Below are positions 5,798 to 12,841 of a stretch of DNA of 15,119 nucleotides, piece after piece. Position 1 is the first letter of the stretch. Each line of letters begins with the position of its first letter. A program made the translations under genes and the position numbers. The DNA is from CAZGOM01 sp964542875. GTDB taxonomy: Bacteria > Planctomycetota > Phycisphaerae > Phycisphaerales > Phycisphaeraceae. Where the stretch lies: NCBI GenBank assembly GCA_964542875.1, contig CAZIWA010000134.1:1-15119 (forward strand), given 5' to 3'. Below the pieces are notes generated by a model. The model had not been told where the DNA came from. It saw nothing but the letters and a program-made list of their open reading frames with translations, and searched no databases.

Positions 5798-7219
5798 TTA
5801 GAGCCACTTTTTCCACTTGAACCAGAACCACATGCCAAACGAGCTGACGATGCAGATGATCCAGAAGATGGCATACCCGTACTGGGTTTCAAGCTCCGGG
5901 AAGCCGTGCTTGAAGTTCATGCCGTAAACGCTGGCCAGGAAGGTGATGGGCGTGAAGATGGTGCCGACGACGGCGAGTACCTTGATGGACTCGTTCATCC
6001 GGATGTTGATCTGGTTCATGATCATTCCGGTCATGCCTTCGGTGACTTCACGGTAGGTGTCGATGAGGTCGATGATCTGGATGAGATGGTCGGAGACGTC
6101 GCGCAGATAAAGCTGGGTGTTTGAGCTGATGCAGTCGTGCGGGGTACGCTGGAATTGCACAACCATGTCGCGCATGGGGACAATCTGCCGACGCAGGAGC
6201 ATGAGGTCTTGATTGATCTGATGGACGGCACGGGCATGGGCGTGGTCCGCCGCGCTGAAGACCTGCCTGTCGAGCTCTTCGATGCGTTCGCCGAGGTCTT
6301 CCAGCAAGGGGAAGCAATGGTCGACGAGGGCGTCGACAAGGGCGTAGACGAGGAAGGAGGCGTCGTTGACGCGGAGCTTTGACCCCTGGCGGCGGAGGCG
6401 TTCACGGATGGGGCCCCAGACGTCACCGCGGAGGTCTTCCTGGAAGGTGAGGACGGTGCTGTGGCCCAGGAAGATGGAAACCTGTTTGCTGTGGATCTCG
6501 TCTTCTTCGTCCAATTGGATCATGCGGCCGATGAGGAAGACGCGCGATTTACGGGTGTCGGTACCGGGGTAGACGTCGAGCTTAGGCCGCTGAGGGATGT
6601 GGAGAAGGTCTTCCAGGGCCAGCGGATGGAGCTCATATTTTTCGGCGAGGGCCTGGATGATCTTCATGTCCGTGAGGCCGTCGACGTTGATCCAGCGGAC
6701 CGTGGCCCATTCGGGCCGGTGCTGGATGATGAAGTCTTCAAAGTCGTCAATGGTGCGGGCGTCGACCTGCGAGGGGCCGTAGTCGATGCAGGTGATGACG
6801 CAACTGCCGGCGATGGTGGGAAGGGTGGCGAGCTGTTTGGCGTCGATGCCGGCGTCGGCGCCGGGGTCGGATTTACGAATGACGGGGAGATCGATGCCCA
6901 GGCCGGCGTCTTCTTCTTCTTCGGAAGCGTCGGTGGATTCTTCGGGTTCGTCTTCGCCGTCCTTACCTTCAGTGTCATTGGGAGCGTGGCTGTCGCTGGG
7001 CTGGCCGTTGTCAGCGGAGGAGGGCTCGGCATCGACTTCACGATCGAGGAATTCCTCGATTTCGGCTTTACGGGCAGCGGCCTCGGCGGTTTGAGCGTCG
7101 GGGACGGATTCTTCCATGACTTCTTCGACCGGGTCGAAGCCGATGTTGCCCTGCGCGCCCTGGCCCTGATTGGGCTTGGACGATGATGCGGATTCTTTAT
7201 CGGCCGGGTTAGCGGTCAC
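5798..7219 (-). CDS. corA: CorA-family Mg2+/Co2+ channel with acidic N-terminal extension
   Basis: A pentameric inner-membrane channel for Mg2+ (also Co2+ or Ni2+). The C-terminus has the two family helices (about residues 413-431 and 447-467) and the signature YGMNF at the end of the first (GMN at 433-435), then the periplasmic loop with PEL and a basic tail KWKKWL. The soluble domain begins near residue 140. Before it are about 105 residues rich in Glu and Asp (31-105), predicted disordered, which ordinary CorA of 316-350 residues lacks. I chose GTG at 7219 because AAGGA lies 8 nt upstream; the open frame goes on to an ATG at 7393, but that part is Pro/Ser/Thr-rich and looks like noncoding sequence. 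With this start the length is 473 residues. It diverges from the small membrane gene at 7651. Confidence 0.9.
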   Translation of the reverse strand: MTANPADKESASSSKPNQGQGAQGNIGFDPVEEVMEESVPDAQTAEAAARKAEIEEFLDREVDAEPSSADNGQPSDSHAPNDTEGKDGEDEPEESTDASEEEEDAGLGIDLPVIRKSDPGADAGIDAKQLATLPTIAGSCVITCIDYGPSQVDARTIDDFEDFIIQHRPEWATVRWINVDGLTDMKIIQALAEKYELHPLALEDLLHIPQRPKLDVYPGTDTRKSRVFLIGRMIQLDEEDEIHSKQVSIFLGHSTVLTFQEDLRGDVWGPIRERLRRQGSKLRVNDASFLVYALVDALVDHCFPLLEDLGERIEELDRQVFSAADHAHARAVHQINQDLMLLRRQIVPMRDMVVQFQRTPHDCISSNTQLYLRDVSDHLIQIIDLIDTYREVTEGMTGMIMNQINIRMNESIKVLAVVGTIFTPITFLASVYGMNFKHGFPELETQYGYAIFWIICIVSSFGMWFWFKWKKWL

Positions 7220-7650
7220 GCGGGCTTCCTTGCATGGGCCAAGTGAGGAGGAACCGGGGCGAGTGAGAGAGGGCCAGATCATTTTAGCCGCTGAGGCGGG
7301 GGTGTGGCCAGCGGGTGTCGACAGAGGCCAGAATGATGAGGAATCGGTGTGGTTGGGGGCATGAGGGAATCTGTGGGTGAGGGGGGAAAGCAAGGAGCAG
7401 AATTTTTACCGCGAAGGGAAGAGGCGGAAAGGGGAAGCAGATGGAGTTGATTAGAGTCGGGTTTACAGTTGCTGGTATCCATCTGCGTTTATCTGCTTCA
7501 CATGCTTTTTTGTTTTTACTCTTTTCTCCTTGGCCGTGCCCCGTGCGTCAGTTTGGCGTTGGCCGGGCGAGGCGTTTAGTGATTGGGGCGACTATCATGG
7601 TCTGCTTCGAATCCTGGACGTCACTGAGTTTTAAGGCAGAAGGAACCCGC
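7220..7650. other. divergent spacer with repeat fossils
   Basis: This separates corA (minus) and the membrane gene at 7651 (plus). It contains ATTTTTACCGCGAAGGG (7402-7418) and ATCCATCTGCGTTTATCTGC (7477-7496); the second is a two-unit 10-nt repeat. Both look like the degenerate dispersed repeats noted elsewhere in the window. An in-frame extension of the 7651 gene back to 7441 runs through them and is unlikely to be translated. No complete promoter is convincing; TATCAT at 7593-7598 is a possible -10 for the plus-strand gene, without a good -35. Confidence 0.5.
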
Positions 7651-8040
7651 ATGGCCCGTACAACGATCATCACTGGCGCGCTTTTGATTGTTCTTGGCGT
7701 GATTGGCGCGGGGATTGCGGTTTCACATGGCGCCAAGCCGATCACGGCGCTGATTCCCGCATTTTTCGGGATCGTGTTTGTGGCGCTGGGCGCGCTTGCG
7801 CTTAAGGAAAGCCTCAAGAAACATGCGATGCACGGCGCTTCGGTGCTGGCGCTTCTGGGCTCGGCGATGCCGGCGTTTATGGTGATCAAGACGTTGGTGA
7901 GCGGGAACATCGAACGTCCGCTGGCTGTGGGGCTGCAAGCGGTGATGGCGGTGATCTGCGGGGTGTTCCTGGTGCTGTGCGTGCGGTCATTCATCGCGGC
8001 GAAGAAGGCGCGATTGGCGGCGGCGAAGGCGCAGGGTTGA
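7651..8040 (+). CDS. small four-helix integral membrane protein of unknown function
   Basis: A 129-residue very hydrophobic protein. Four membrane segments can be seen: about residues 4-25, 30-51, 61-84 and 91-112, followed by a basic tail with KKAR and Ala-rich repeats, so both ends probably face the cytoplasm. I do not recognise a family, and no catalytic residues stand out. The start at 7651 is supported by AGAAGGA (7638-7644) at a 6-nt spacing. The longer frame from 7441 runs through repeat sequence. It stands alone between divergent corA and the converging oxidoreductase gene, so the context gives no function. Confidence 0.75.
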   Translation: MARTTIITGALLIVLGVIGAGIAVSHGAKPITALIPAFFGIVFVALGALALKESLKKHAMHGASVLALLGSAMPAFMVIKTLVSGNIERPLAVGLQAVMAVICGVFLVLCVRSFIAAKKARLAAAKAQG

Positions 8041-8098
8041 CATGCGATCGCCTCGCTGGGGCGCAGAAAATGCGTCATGGGCAGTGATTAAACGTATG

Positions 8099-8116
8099 CG
8101 GCGGGCGCAACCGCCG
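8099..8116. other. short GC-rich hairpin between convergent genes
   Basis: CGGCGG (8099-8104) and CCGCCG (8111-8116) form a 6-bp stem with loop GCGCAA, between the ends of the convergent genes at 8040 and 8121. It could serve as a shared terminator-like structure, but neither side has a T-run. Confidence 0.35.
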
Positions 8117-8120
8117 TCGA

Positions 8121-9449
8121 TCAGACTTCCTTGCTGGGGGGCGTGAAGCCCTTCATTACGTTTGCCTTGAGGCGTGCGCCGTCGATCAAGTCCGGCGTGG
8201 TGCCTTCTTTGAGGGCCCAGGCGGCGGCAGTGCCTGCTGCGTAACCGGTACACATGCAGACGGCCATGACGCGCGATGCGCCCATGGCGTGGCGGTCTGC
8301 GCTGATGGACCGGCCGACGACCAGCAGGTTTTTGATGCCCGGGGGGATGAGGCAGCGGAATGGGACTTCAAACCAGTCGCCTCGTGCCGGGCGGGTGGCC
8401 CAGACGTGTTCGGTGGTGTGTGGGAAGGTGTCGCCGGGGGGAGAGTCGTGCAGGTCCATGTAGAACCAGCCGGCGGCGATGCCGTCCTCAAACTTTCGGC
8501 CGGCAATGACGTCGTCGCTGGTGAGGGTGGCTTTGCCCTGGATGCGGCGGGACTCACGAACACCCATGACGCTGGGGAGCTTCCGCATTTCGATTTTTTC
8601 GTGGCCGGGCAGGTACTTGCGGGCGAACTCCATCACGCCCAACGCGGCCACGGTGCACTGGGCGAGGGCCTTGCTCATGGCGAATTCATCAAGCGCGCTG
8701 ACGTTTTCCAATTCCCAGGCGGTGAGCTGGAAGCTCTTCCAGTTGCGGTTGTATGGAAAGTGCTCTTTTTGGGGCTGGAAGACATTTTCAGGCACGGTGA
8801 TCATGCCGCTGGCGTGGGCTTCCTTGATCCATGCGAGGAGCTGTTCATCGGAAGGCTTGTTGGCTTTGTAGGTTTCGGAGTCGATGCCGGAGAACCAGAC
8901 GCGGAAGTTGCAGTGCTGGACGCGGCCGTCTTCGGGATCGCCGACGACGAAGGGGACGCCGGCGGAGGCGGCGAGGTCGGCATCGGCGGTGGCGTCGATG
9001 ATGGTGGTCGCGTAGAGGGATTGCGGGCCGGATTTATTGATGATTTCAACGCCGACGGCGGCGCCGTTTTCAACAATGAGCTTGTGAGCGAAAGTGAGGA
9101 ACAGGACCTGTACGCCGGCTTCCATGAGCATCTGGAGGGCGACGACTTTGGCGAGCTCGGTGTCGATGTCGGGACGGCCGGGGCCGACCTGGCGTGCGGG
9201 GTTATAGTGCCATTTGACGCCGCCCAGCTTGGTGACGCGGGCGGTGAGTTCGTCGAGGGTGGCACCGCCCCAGGATTCACAGAAGGTGACGACGCCTGCG
9301 CCGGTGTGTACGCCGCCGAGGTGGCCGATGCGCTCAATGAGGAGGGTTTTAGCGCCGTTGCGGGCGGCGGCGAGGGCTGCGCCGGTGCCCGCGGGGCCGC
9401 CGCCGGCGACGATGACATCAAAACGACGAGGGGTGGAGAGGGTGGTCAT
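8121..9449 (-). CDS. FAD-dependent oxidoreductase (FAD_oxidored family)
   Basis: A 442-residue flavoprotein. The N-terminal Rossmann motif is VAGGGPAGTGAALAAARNG (14-32) with Glu 39 at the end of the second strand, the usual FAD ribose ligand. Next comes GGVHTGAGVV (45-54), then DATADADLA around residue 170. The C-terminal FAD contact is LLVVGRSISADRHAMGASR (375-393) followed by a Cys-x-Cys. The order matches the FAD-dependent oxidoreductases of the PF12831 type that are common in planctomycete catabolic loci; I cannot name the substrate. No signal peptide is seen, so it is probably cytosolic. The ATG at 9449 places the dinucleotide motif near the N-terminus as expected, although the ribosome site is weak. 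It is transcribed away from the enolase-superfamily gene at 10014 across a 564-bp spacer. Confidence 0.88.
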   Translation of the reverse strand: MTTLSTPRRFDVIVAGGGPAGTGAALAAARNGAKTLLIERIGHLGGVHTGAGVVTFCESWGGATLDELTARVTKLGGVKWHYNPARQVGPGRPDIDTELAKVVALQMLMEAGVQVLFLTFAHKLIVENGAAVGVEIINKSGPQSLYATTIIDATADADLAASAGVPFVVGDPEDGRVQHCNFRVWFSGIDSETYKANKPSDEQLLAWIKEAHASGMITVPENVFQPQKEHFPYNRNWKSFQLTAWELENVSALDEFAMSKALAQCTVAALGVMEFARKYLPGHEKIEMRKLPSVMGVRESRRIQGKATLTSDDVIAGRKFEDGIAAGWFYMDLHDSPPGDTFPHTTEHVWATRPARGDWFEVPFRCLIPPGIKNLLVVGRSISADRHAMGASRVMAVCMCTGYAAGTAAAWALKEGTTPDLIDGARLKANVMKGFTPPSKEV

Positions 9450-9503
9450 ACTGAATAAAATAGCCTAGGTTGGTTGTTGGTGGAAACGGAGTGGGAGAGA
9501 GCG

Positions 9504-9537
9504 AATTTTAACGCGAAGGCCGCGAAGAAGCGAAGTC
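9504..9537. repeat. 9-nt periodic CGCGAAG repeat with ATTTTAAC leader
   Basis: Successive units CGCGAAGGC (9512-9520), CGCGAAGAA (9521-9529) and a shortened GCGAAGTC (9530-9537) follow AATTTTAA (9504-9511). The layout is like that at 1420-1457 but with a different unit; 7401-7420 has the same leader with a single CGCGAAG unit. Degenerate dispersed repeat of unknown function. Confidence 0.5.
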
Positions 9538-9674
9538 TCGGGAGGGGGATGGGAGGAGAGGGGTTAAGAGACGCGGCACGCAAAATGAAGTTGAGCCGCG
9601 AGAGAAGTGGAGTGTCGTGCGTTTTCGAATAGGTGTTGGCAGGTGTGGTGGCGGCGGTTTGTCGGCGTAGAAGC

Positions 9675-9880
9675 TCACTTATGTCGGGGATGAGTGCTCA
9701 TCGTGAGCCGGCGGGACGCCGGTGCCTCCGGTGTGAAGTTCATGCGTTCTGCAATCAGCGCCCGCCGGAGCATCAGAAGTTCGACCAGGGAGAAAGCATG
9801 GCTGCGTCTGGGTGTGGAGGGATTCTTAGCCGTGTCGGGGCCTTGGGTGTTTAGCGCGCTGGATGAAATGGTATTTCCAT
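9675..9880 (-). pseudogene. remnant of a prepilin-type gene
   Basis: On the minus strand the frame through 9771-9803 reads SHAFSLVELLM, an unmistakable prepilin methylation signature preceded by the basic stretch TPRR. After it the hydrophobic helix is missing. The frame continues as LRRALIAERM and then runs through the palindromic repeat at 9705-9733 to a stop at 9675. No in-frame ATG lies upstream within a plausible leader: the ATG at 9880 is in another frame and meets a stop at 9851 after nine codons. I read this as a frameshifted, truncated prepilin N-terminus, perhaps broken by insertion of the palindromic repeat. Chance similarity is unlikely but not excluded. Confidence 0.5.
9705..9733. 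repeat. second copy of the palindromic repeat
   Basis: GAGCCGGCGGGACGCCGG followed by TGCCTCCGGTG matches 1541-1569 at all but four positions. The stem is GCCGG/CCGGC around a 6-7-nt loop. It lies inside the prepilin remnant at 9675-9880. Confidence 0.6.
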
Positions 9881-10013
9881 GGCTTTTTTGGAGTTGGGGG
9901 AAGTGGGGGGAAAGGTGGGATTCGGCTGGCGGGGGAAAAAGTTTGATTGTATGAAATATTAAATATCGCCTGCCGCGCGTCGCGGATTTTGGGACCCGCC
10001 TGGAGAGCTTTTG

Positions 10014-11216
10014 ATGAAGATCGATAGGATCGAATGCGTGAACCTGCGGTTTGAGTACGAGGAAAGCAAACGGTTTCGTTATTCGGGAGGAATGTGTACG
10101 GCGCGGGTGACATCGCTGGTGCTGGTGCACACGGATGATGGACGGGTGGGGATCGGGAGTTGCTACGCGCAGCCGGCGTTGACGTACCTGATCGTGAAGA
10201 ATCATCTGGAACCACTTTTGCGCGGGCAGGATGCGACGGATATTCAGGGGTTGTGGGATTTGATGTATGGGCAGACGCTGTGGTTTGGCCGCAAGGGCGT
10301 GGCGATGAGCACGCTGGGGGCCATTGATGTGGCGCTGTGGGATTTGAAGGGCAAGCGAGAAGGCAAGCCGGTGTGGGAACTGCTTGGCGGCAAGGGTGTG
10401 ACAGGCGTGCCGGCGTATGCCAGCGGGCTCTTGTGGAAGGAAACGCCTGAGCAGGCCGCACAGGAAGCGGCGGTGCATGTGGCCAGGGGATTTAAGCGCA
10501 TGAAGATGCGCATGGGGCAAAGCGAAGCGTACGACACGGCAGCGGTGCGCGCGGTACGCAAGGCGGTGGGGCCGAAAATCGATGTGATGGTGGATGCGGG
10601 CATGCGTTACCATCCGAAACTGGCGCAACGCGTGGGCAAGACGCTTACCGAGTGCGGGGTGTTCTGGTTTGAAGAGCCGTTTGGGCCGGAGGATTATGCG
10701 TCGTTTAGGAAATTGCGGGAGATGGGCGGCGCGGGTGTGAGCATCGCCGCAGGTGAGAATGAGTGCGGCGTGGATGGGTTTGCAGAGCTGATCGCCACCG
10801 GCGGGGTGGACATTGTGCAGGCGGACGCTTCCCGGGCTGGGGGCATCACGGTGGTGCACAAGGTGGCGAAGATGGCGGCCGCGGCGGGATTGCGGATTGC
10901 GCCTCATACCTGGAGCGATGCGGTGGCGGTGACGGCCAATGCGCATTGCCTGGGGGCCGCGCCCAATGCGGTGACTGTGGAAGTGGACCAGACGGGCAAT
11001 CCGTTCATCGAGAAACTGCTGGCGGAGCCGCTGGCGATCAAAGATGGGATATTGAAGGTGACCAACAAGCCGGGGCTTGGGCTGGAACTGGATGAGAAGG
11101 TGGTGAAGCAGTACACGATGCCGGATCCGCTGGTGGTGCCGGATGGACGGTATTCTGATTTAACGTTTGGGAAGCAATATCTGACGCCCGCGGGGCCTTA
11201 TCTGGAGTTGGAATGA
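10014..11216 (+). CDS. mandelate racemase/muconate-lactonising-type enolase-superfamily enzyme
   Basis: A 400-residue enzyme with the N-terminal capping domain and C-terminal barrel of the enolase superfamily, which abstracts the proton alpha to a carboxylate with Mg2+. Visible residues are: barrel strand 2 Lys-Met-Arg (164-166) in RMKMRMG; metal ligands Asp 194 (VMVDAG), Glu 220 (FWFEEP) and Glu 248 (AAGENE); the Asp 271/His 298 pair (QADASRAGG and IAPHTW); and Glu 323 at the end of strand 8. The second Lys of the usual K-x-K is Arg, so the reaction may differ from mandelate racemase; acid-sugar dehydratase is most likely and the substrate is unknown. I start at ATG 10014 because GGAGAG lies 6 nt upstream (10002-10007). 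Its last 4 bp overlap the start of the M81 peptidase gene, implying translational coupling and a shared pathway. Confidence 0.9.
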   Translation: MKIDRIECVNLRFEYEESKRFRYSGGMCTARVTSLVLVHTDDGRVGIGSCYAQPALTYLIVKNHLEPLLRGQDATDIQGLWDLMYGQTLWFGRKGVAMSTLGAIDVALWDLKGKREGKPVWELLGGKGVTGVPAYASGLLWKETPEQAAQEAAVHVARGFKRMKMRMGQSEAYDTAAVRAVRKAVGPKIDVMVDAGMRYHPKLAQRVGKTLTECGVFWFEEPFGPEDYASFRKLREMGGAGVSIAAGENECGVDGFAELIATGGVDIVQADASRAGGITVVHKVAKMAAAAGLRIAPHTWSDAVAVTANAHCLGAAPNAVTVEVDQTGNPFIEKLLAEPLAIKDGILKVTNKPGLGLELDEKVVKQYTMPDPLVVPDGRYSDLTFGKQYLTPAGPYLELE

Positions 11217-12709
11217 AGAAGCATCGCGTGGCAGTGGGGATGTTTTTCACCGAGTGCAACCATCTTGGCGGGGTGGGGCTGACGCTGGCGGATTTTGAGC
11301 GTCGCGGGGTGCTTCGCGGGGCGGATGTGCTGGGGCCGGAGATGCCGCCTGTGTTGGCGGGGGCGATTGATGTGCTTCGGGAGAGAGGGTGCGAGGTTCT
11401 GCCGGTGTTTAAGGCTGAGGCGACGTGCGGCGGACCGCTGACAGCGGAGTGCTGGACGGCGCTGAGGGATGGGTTTGAGGAAGAGCTAAAGAAGGTCGGG
11501 GAAGTGGATGGTGTGCTGGTGGCACTGCATGGGTCGGCGGTGGCGGACAATGAATTGGACCCCGAAGGGGAACTGCTGGATTTAATCCGGGGCGTGGTCG
11601 GCCCGACTGCGCCGATCGTGGGGACGCTGGACCATCACGCGAATGTGACGCGGTTGATGGTGGCGCATGCGGATGCGCTGGTGGCGTGGGAGACGTACCC
11701 TCATCGCGATGCGATGGAGACGGGCCAGCGCGGGGCGAGGATTCTCGCAGACACGCTGGATGGCAAGATCAAACCGACCATGGCTTTTGCAAAGGTGCCG
11801 GTGCTGGTGAGCGGGTGCAACGGGCACACCGATGGGCCCGGACCGTTTGCGGACCTGATGCGTGAAGCCAAGGCATTGGAACGACAGCCGGGGGTGATCA
11901 GCGCGAACATGATTCTGGTGCACCCCTATCTGGATGTGCCAGAGATGGGCGGCGGAGGCATTGTGATCACCGACAACAACCCGGCGCTGGCGCGGGAGCT
12001 GGCCTCCGGGCTGGCCAAGGGGTATTGGGAGCGTCGGGCGGAACTGGAGCCGGAGGTGTTTACCCCGGAGGCCGCGATCGAAGCGGGAAAAAAACTCCCG
12101 GAGGGACCGGTGCTGCTGGTGGAAACCGCAGACTGCGTGGGCGGCGGAGCAGCGGGGGACAGCGTGGCGACCTTGAAGGCGCTTTTAAAGCTTGCGCCTG
12201 ATGTGCCCAGCGTGAGCCCCGTGGTGGATGCCATGGCGGTGAAAGCATGCGTGATCGCACGCGTGGGAGCGTCTGTGAAACTGAAACTGGGGCACCATTT
12301 GTCGCCGCAGTGGGGCAAGCCGCTGGAAGTGATCGGCCTGGTGGAGAAATTGATCAGCGGGCGCTTCGTGTACGACGGCGGATTCTGGGCGGGGGCAAGC
12401 ACGAGCATGGGGCCGACCGCGCTTGTGCGCGTGGGAGAAGCCAGGATTCTGGTGATGTCCATGGCGACGTACGACTGGAAGGATGAGCAGCTTCGCGCGG
12501 CCGGGGTGGATTGGCGGGCGATGCGCTTTGTGGTGGTGAAGAATCCGATGAACTACCGGCTGACGCTGCGGCCTGAAGCGGTGGGGGAGTTTTTGCTGGA
12601 TACGCCGGGGCCGACACCGGCGACGCTGCGGCATGTGAAATATGAACGGATGAAGCGGCCGTATTTTCCGGCGGATGAGGCGGGGCGGGTGGTGGTGTAT
12701 GGGGGGTGA
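11213..12709 (+). CDS. M81-family (MlrC-type) metallopeptidase
   Basis: A 498-residue protein of the family named for MlrC, the zinc enzyme that ends microcystin breakdown; most relatives sit in catabolic clusters and have untested substrates. The N-terminal catalytic domain begins RVAVGMFFTECN (5-16) and has the likely zinc ligands Asp 140 and His 142 in TLDHHAN and His 164 in WETYPHRD. The C-terminal domain has ETADCVGGGAAGDS (near 305-318) and a KNPMNYRLTL segment near 443-452. Length is close to that of MlrC. No signal peptide, so probably cytosolic. The ATG overlaps the stop of the preceding enolase-superfamily gene (ATGA). The pairing suggests it cleaves an amide or similar bond in a compound related to that enzyme's substrate; this is inference. 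Confidence 0.9.
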   Translation: MKKHRVAVGMFFTECNHLGGVGLTLADFERRGVLRGADVLGPEMPPVLAGAIDVLRERGCEVLPVFKAEATCGGPLTAECWTALRDGFEEELKKVGEVDGVLVALHGSAVADNELDPEGELLDLIRGVVGPTAPIVGTLDHHANVTRLMVAHADALVAWETYPHRDAMETGQRGARILADTLDGKIKPTMAFAKVPVLVSGCNGHTDGPGPFADLMREAKALERQPGVISANMILVHPYLDVPEMGGGGIVITDNNPALARELASGLAKGYWERRAELEPEVFTPEAAIEAGKKLPEGPVLLVETADCVGGGAAGDSVATLKALLKLAPDVPSVSPVVDAMAVKACVIARVGASVKLKLGHHLSPQWGKPLEVIGLVEKLISGRFVYDGGFWAGASTSMGPTALVRVGEARILVMSMATYDWKDEQLRAAGVDWRAMRFVVVKNPMNYRLTLRPEAVGEFLLDTPGPTPATLRHVKYERMKRPYFPADEAGRVVVYGG

Positions 12710-12729
12710 GGGTTCCAATAGGCTTCTAA

Positions 12730-12773
12730 CGGGACACACCGTAGCCCGCAGACGGTCTACAGTGTGCTGCCCG
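12730..12773 (+). other. long hairpin between the M81 and fuconate dehydratase genes
   Basis: CACACCGTAG (12735-12744) pairs with CTACAGTGTG (12757-12766) with one mismatch, and CGGG (12730-12733) with CCCG (12770-12773) extends it across a small internal loop. It starts 20 bp after the M81 stop. There is no U-run, so it may be a non-canonical terminator, a processing site or a barrier that protects the upstream message. Confidence 0.45.
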
Positions 12774-12841
12774 GAACATGAGCTGCACTGGGACTAACGA
12801 GTGATATGATTTGCGCCGAACTTTCCTTAAAACTTCCAGAG

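Larger units (their letters stand above)
9450..10013. other. 564-bp divergent spacer with repeats and a gene remnant
   Basis: It separates the oxidoreductase (minus) from the enolase-superfamily gene (plus). From left to right it holds a CGCGAAG periodic repeat (9512-9537), a palindromic repeat (9705-9733), a broken prepilin N-terminus on the minus strand (to about 9880), an AT-rich stretch (9940-9966) where a promoter of the 10014 gene could lie, and a 5-bp hairpin CCGCG/CGCGG (9973-9985) in the presumed leader. No intact gene is visible. Confidence 0.6.

Noticed and set aside
6461..7186. 241-codon plus-strand open frame opposite corA
   Set aside because: It is a shadow of the acidic CorA coding region, giving Gly/Val/Phe-rich nonsense without motifs.
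7220..7393. N-terminal extension of CorA to an ATG at 7393
   Set aside because: The added 58 residues are Pro/Ser/Thr-rich and unlike the following acidic region, and a better ribosome site stands before GTG 7219.
7441..7650. N-terminal extension of the small membrane protein to 7441
   Set aside because: The added part is formed by degenerate intergenic repeats, and a clear Shine-Dalgarno precedes ATG 7651.
8289..9458. 389-codon plus-strand open frame opposite the oxidoreductase
   Set aside because: It lies antisense to a gene with a clear FAD-binding motif and translates to Gly/Ala/Asp-rich sequence without family features.
9675..10946. 423-codon minus-strand open frame across the spacer and the enolase-superfamily gene
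   Set aside because: Most of it is antisense to the gene at 10014 and is His/Arg/Pro-rich; only its end, the prepilin remnant, carries a recognisable signal.
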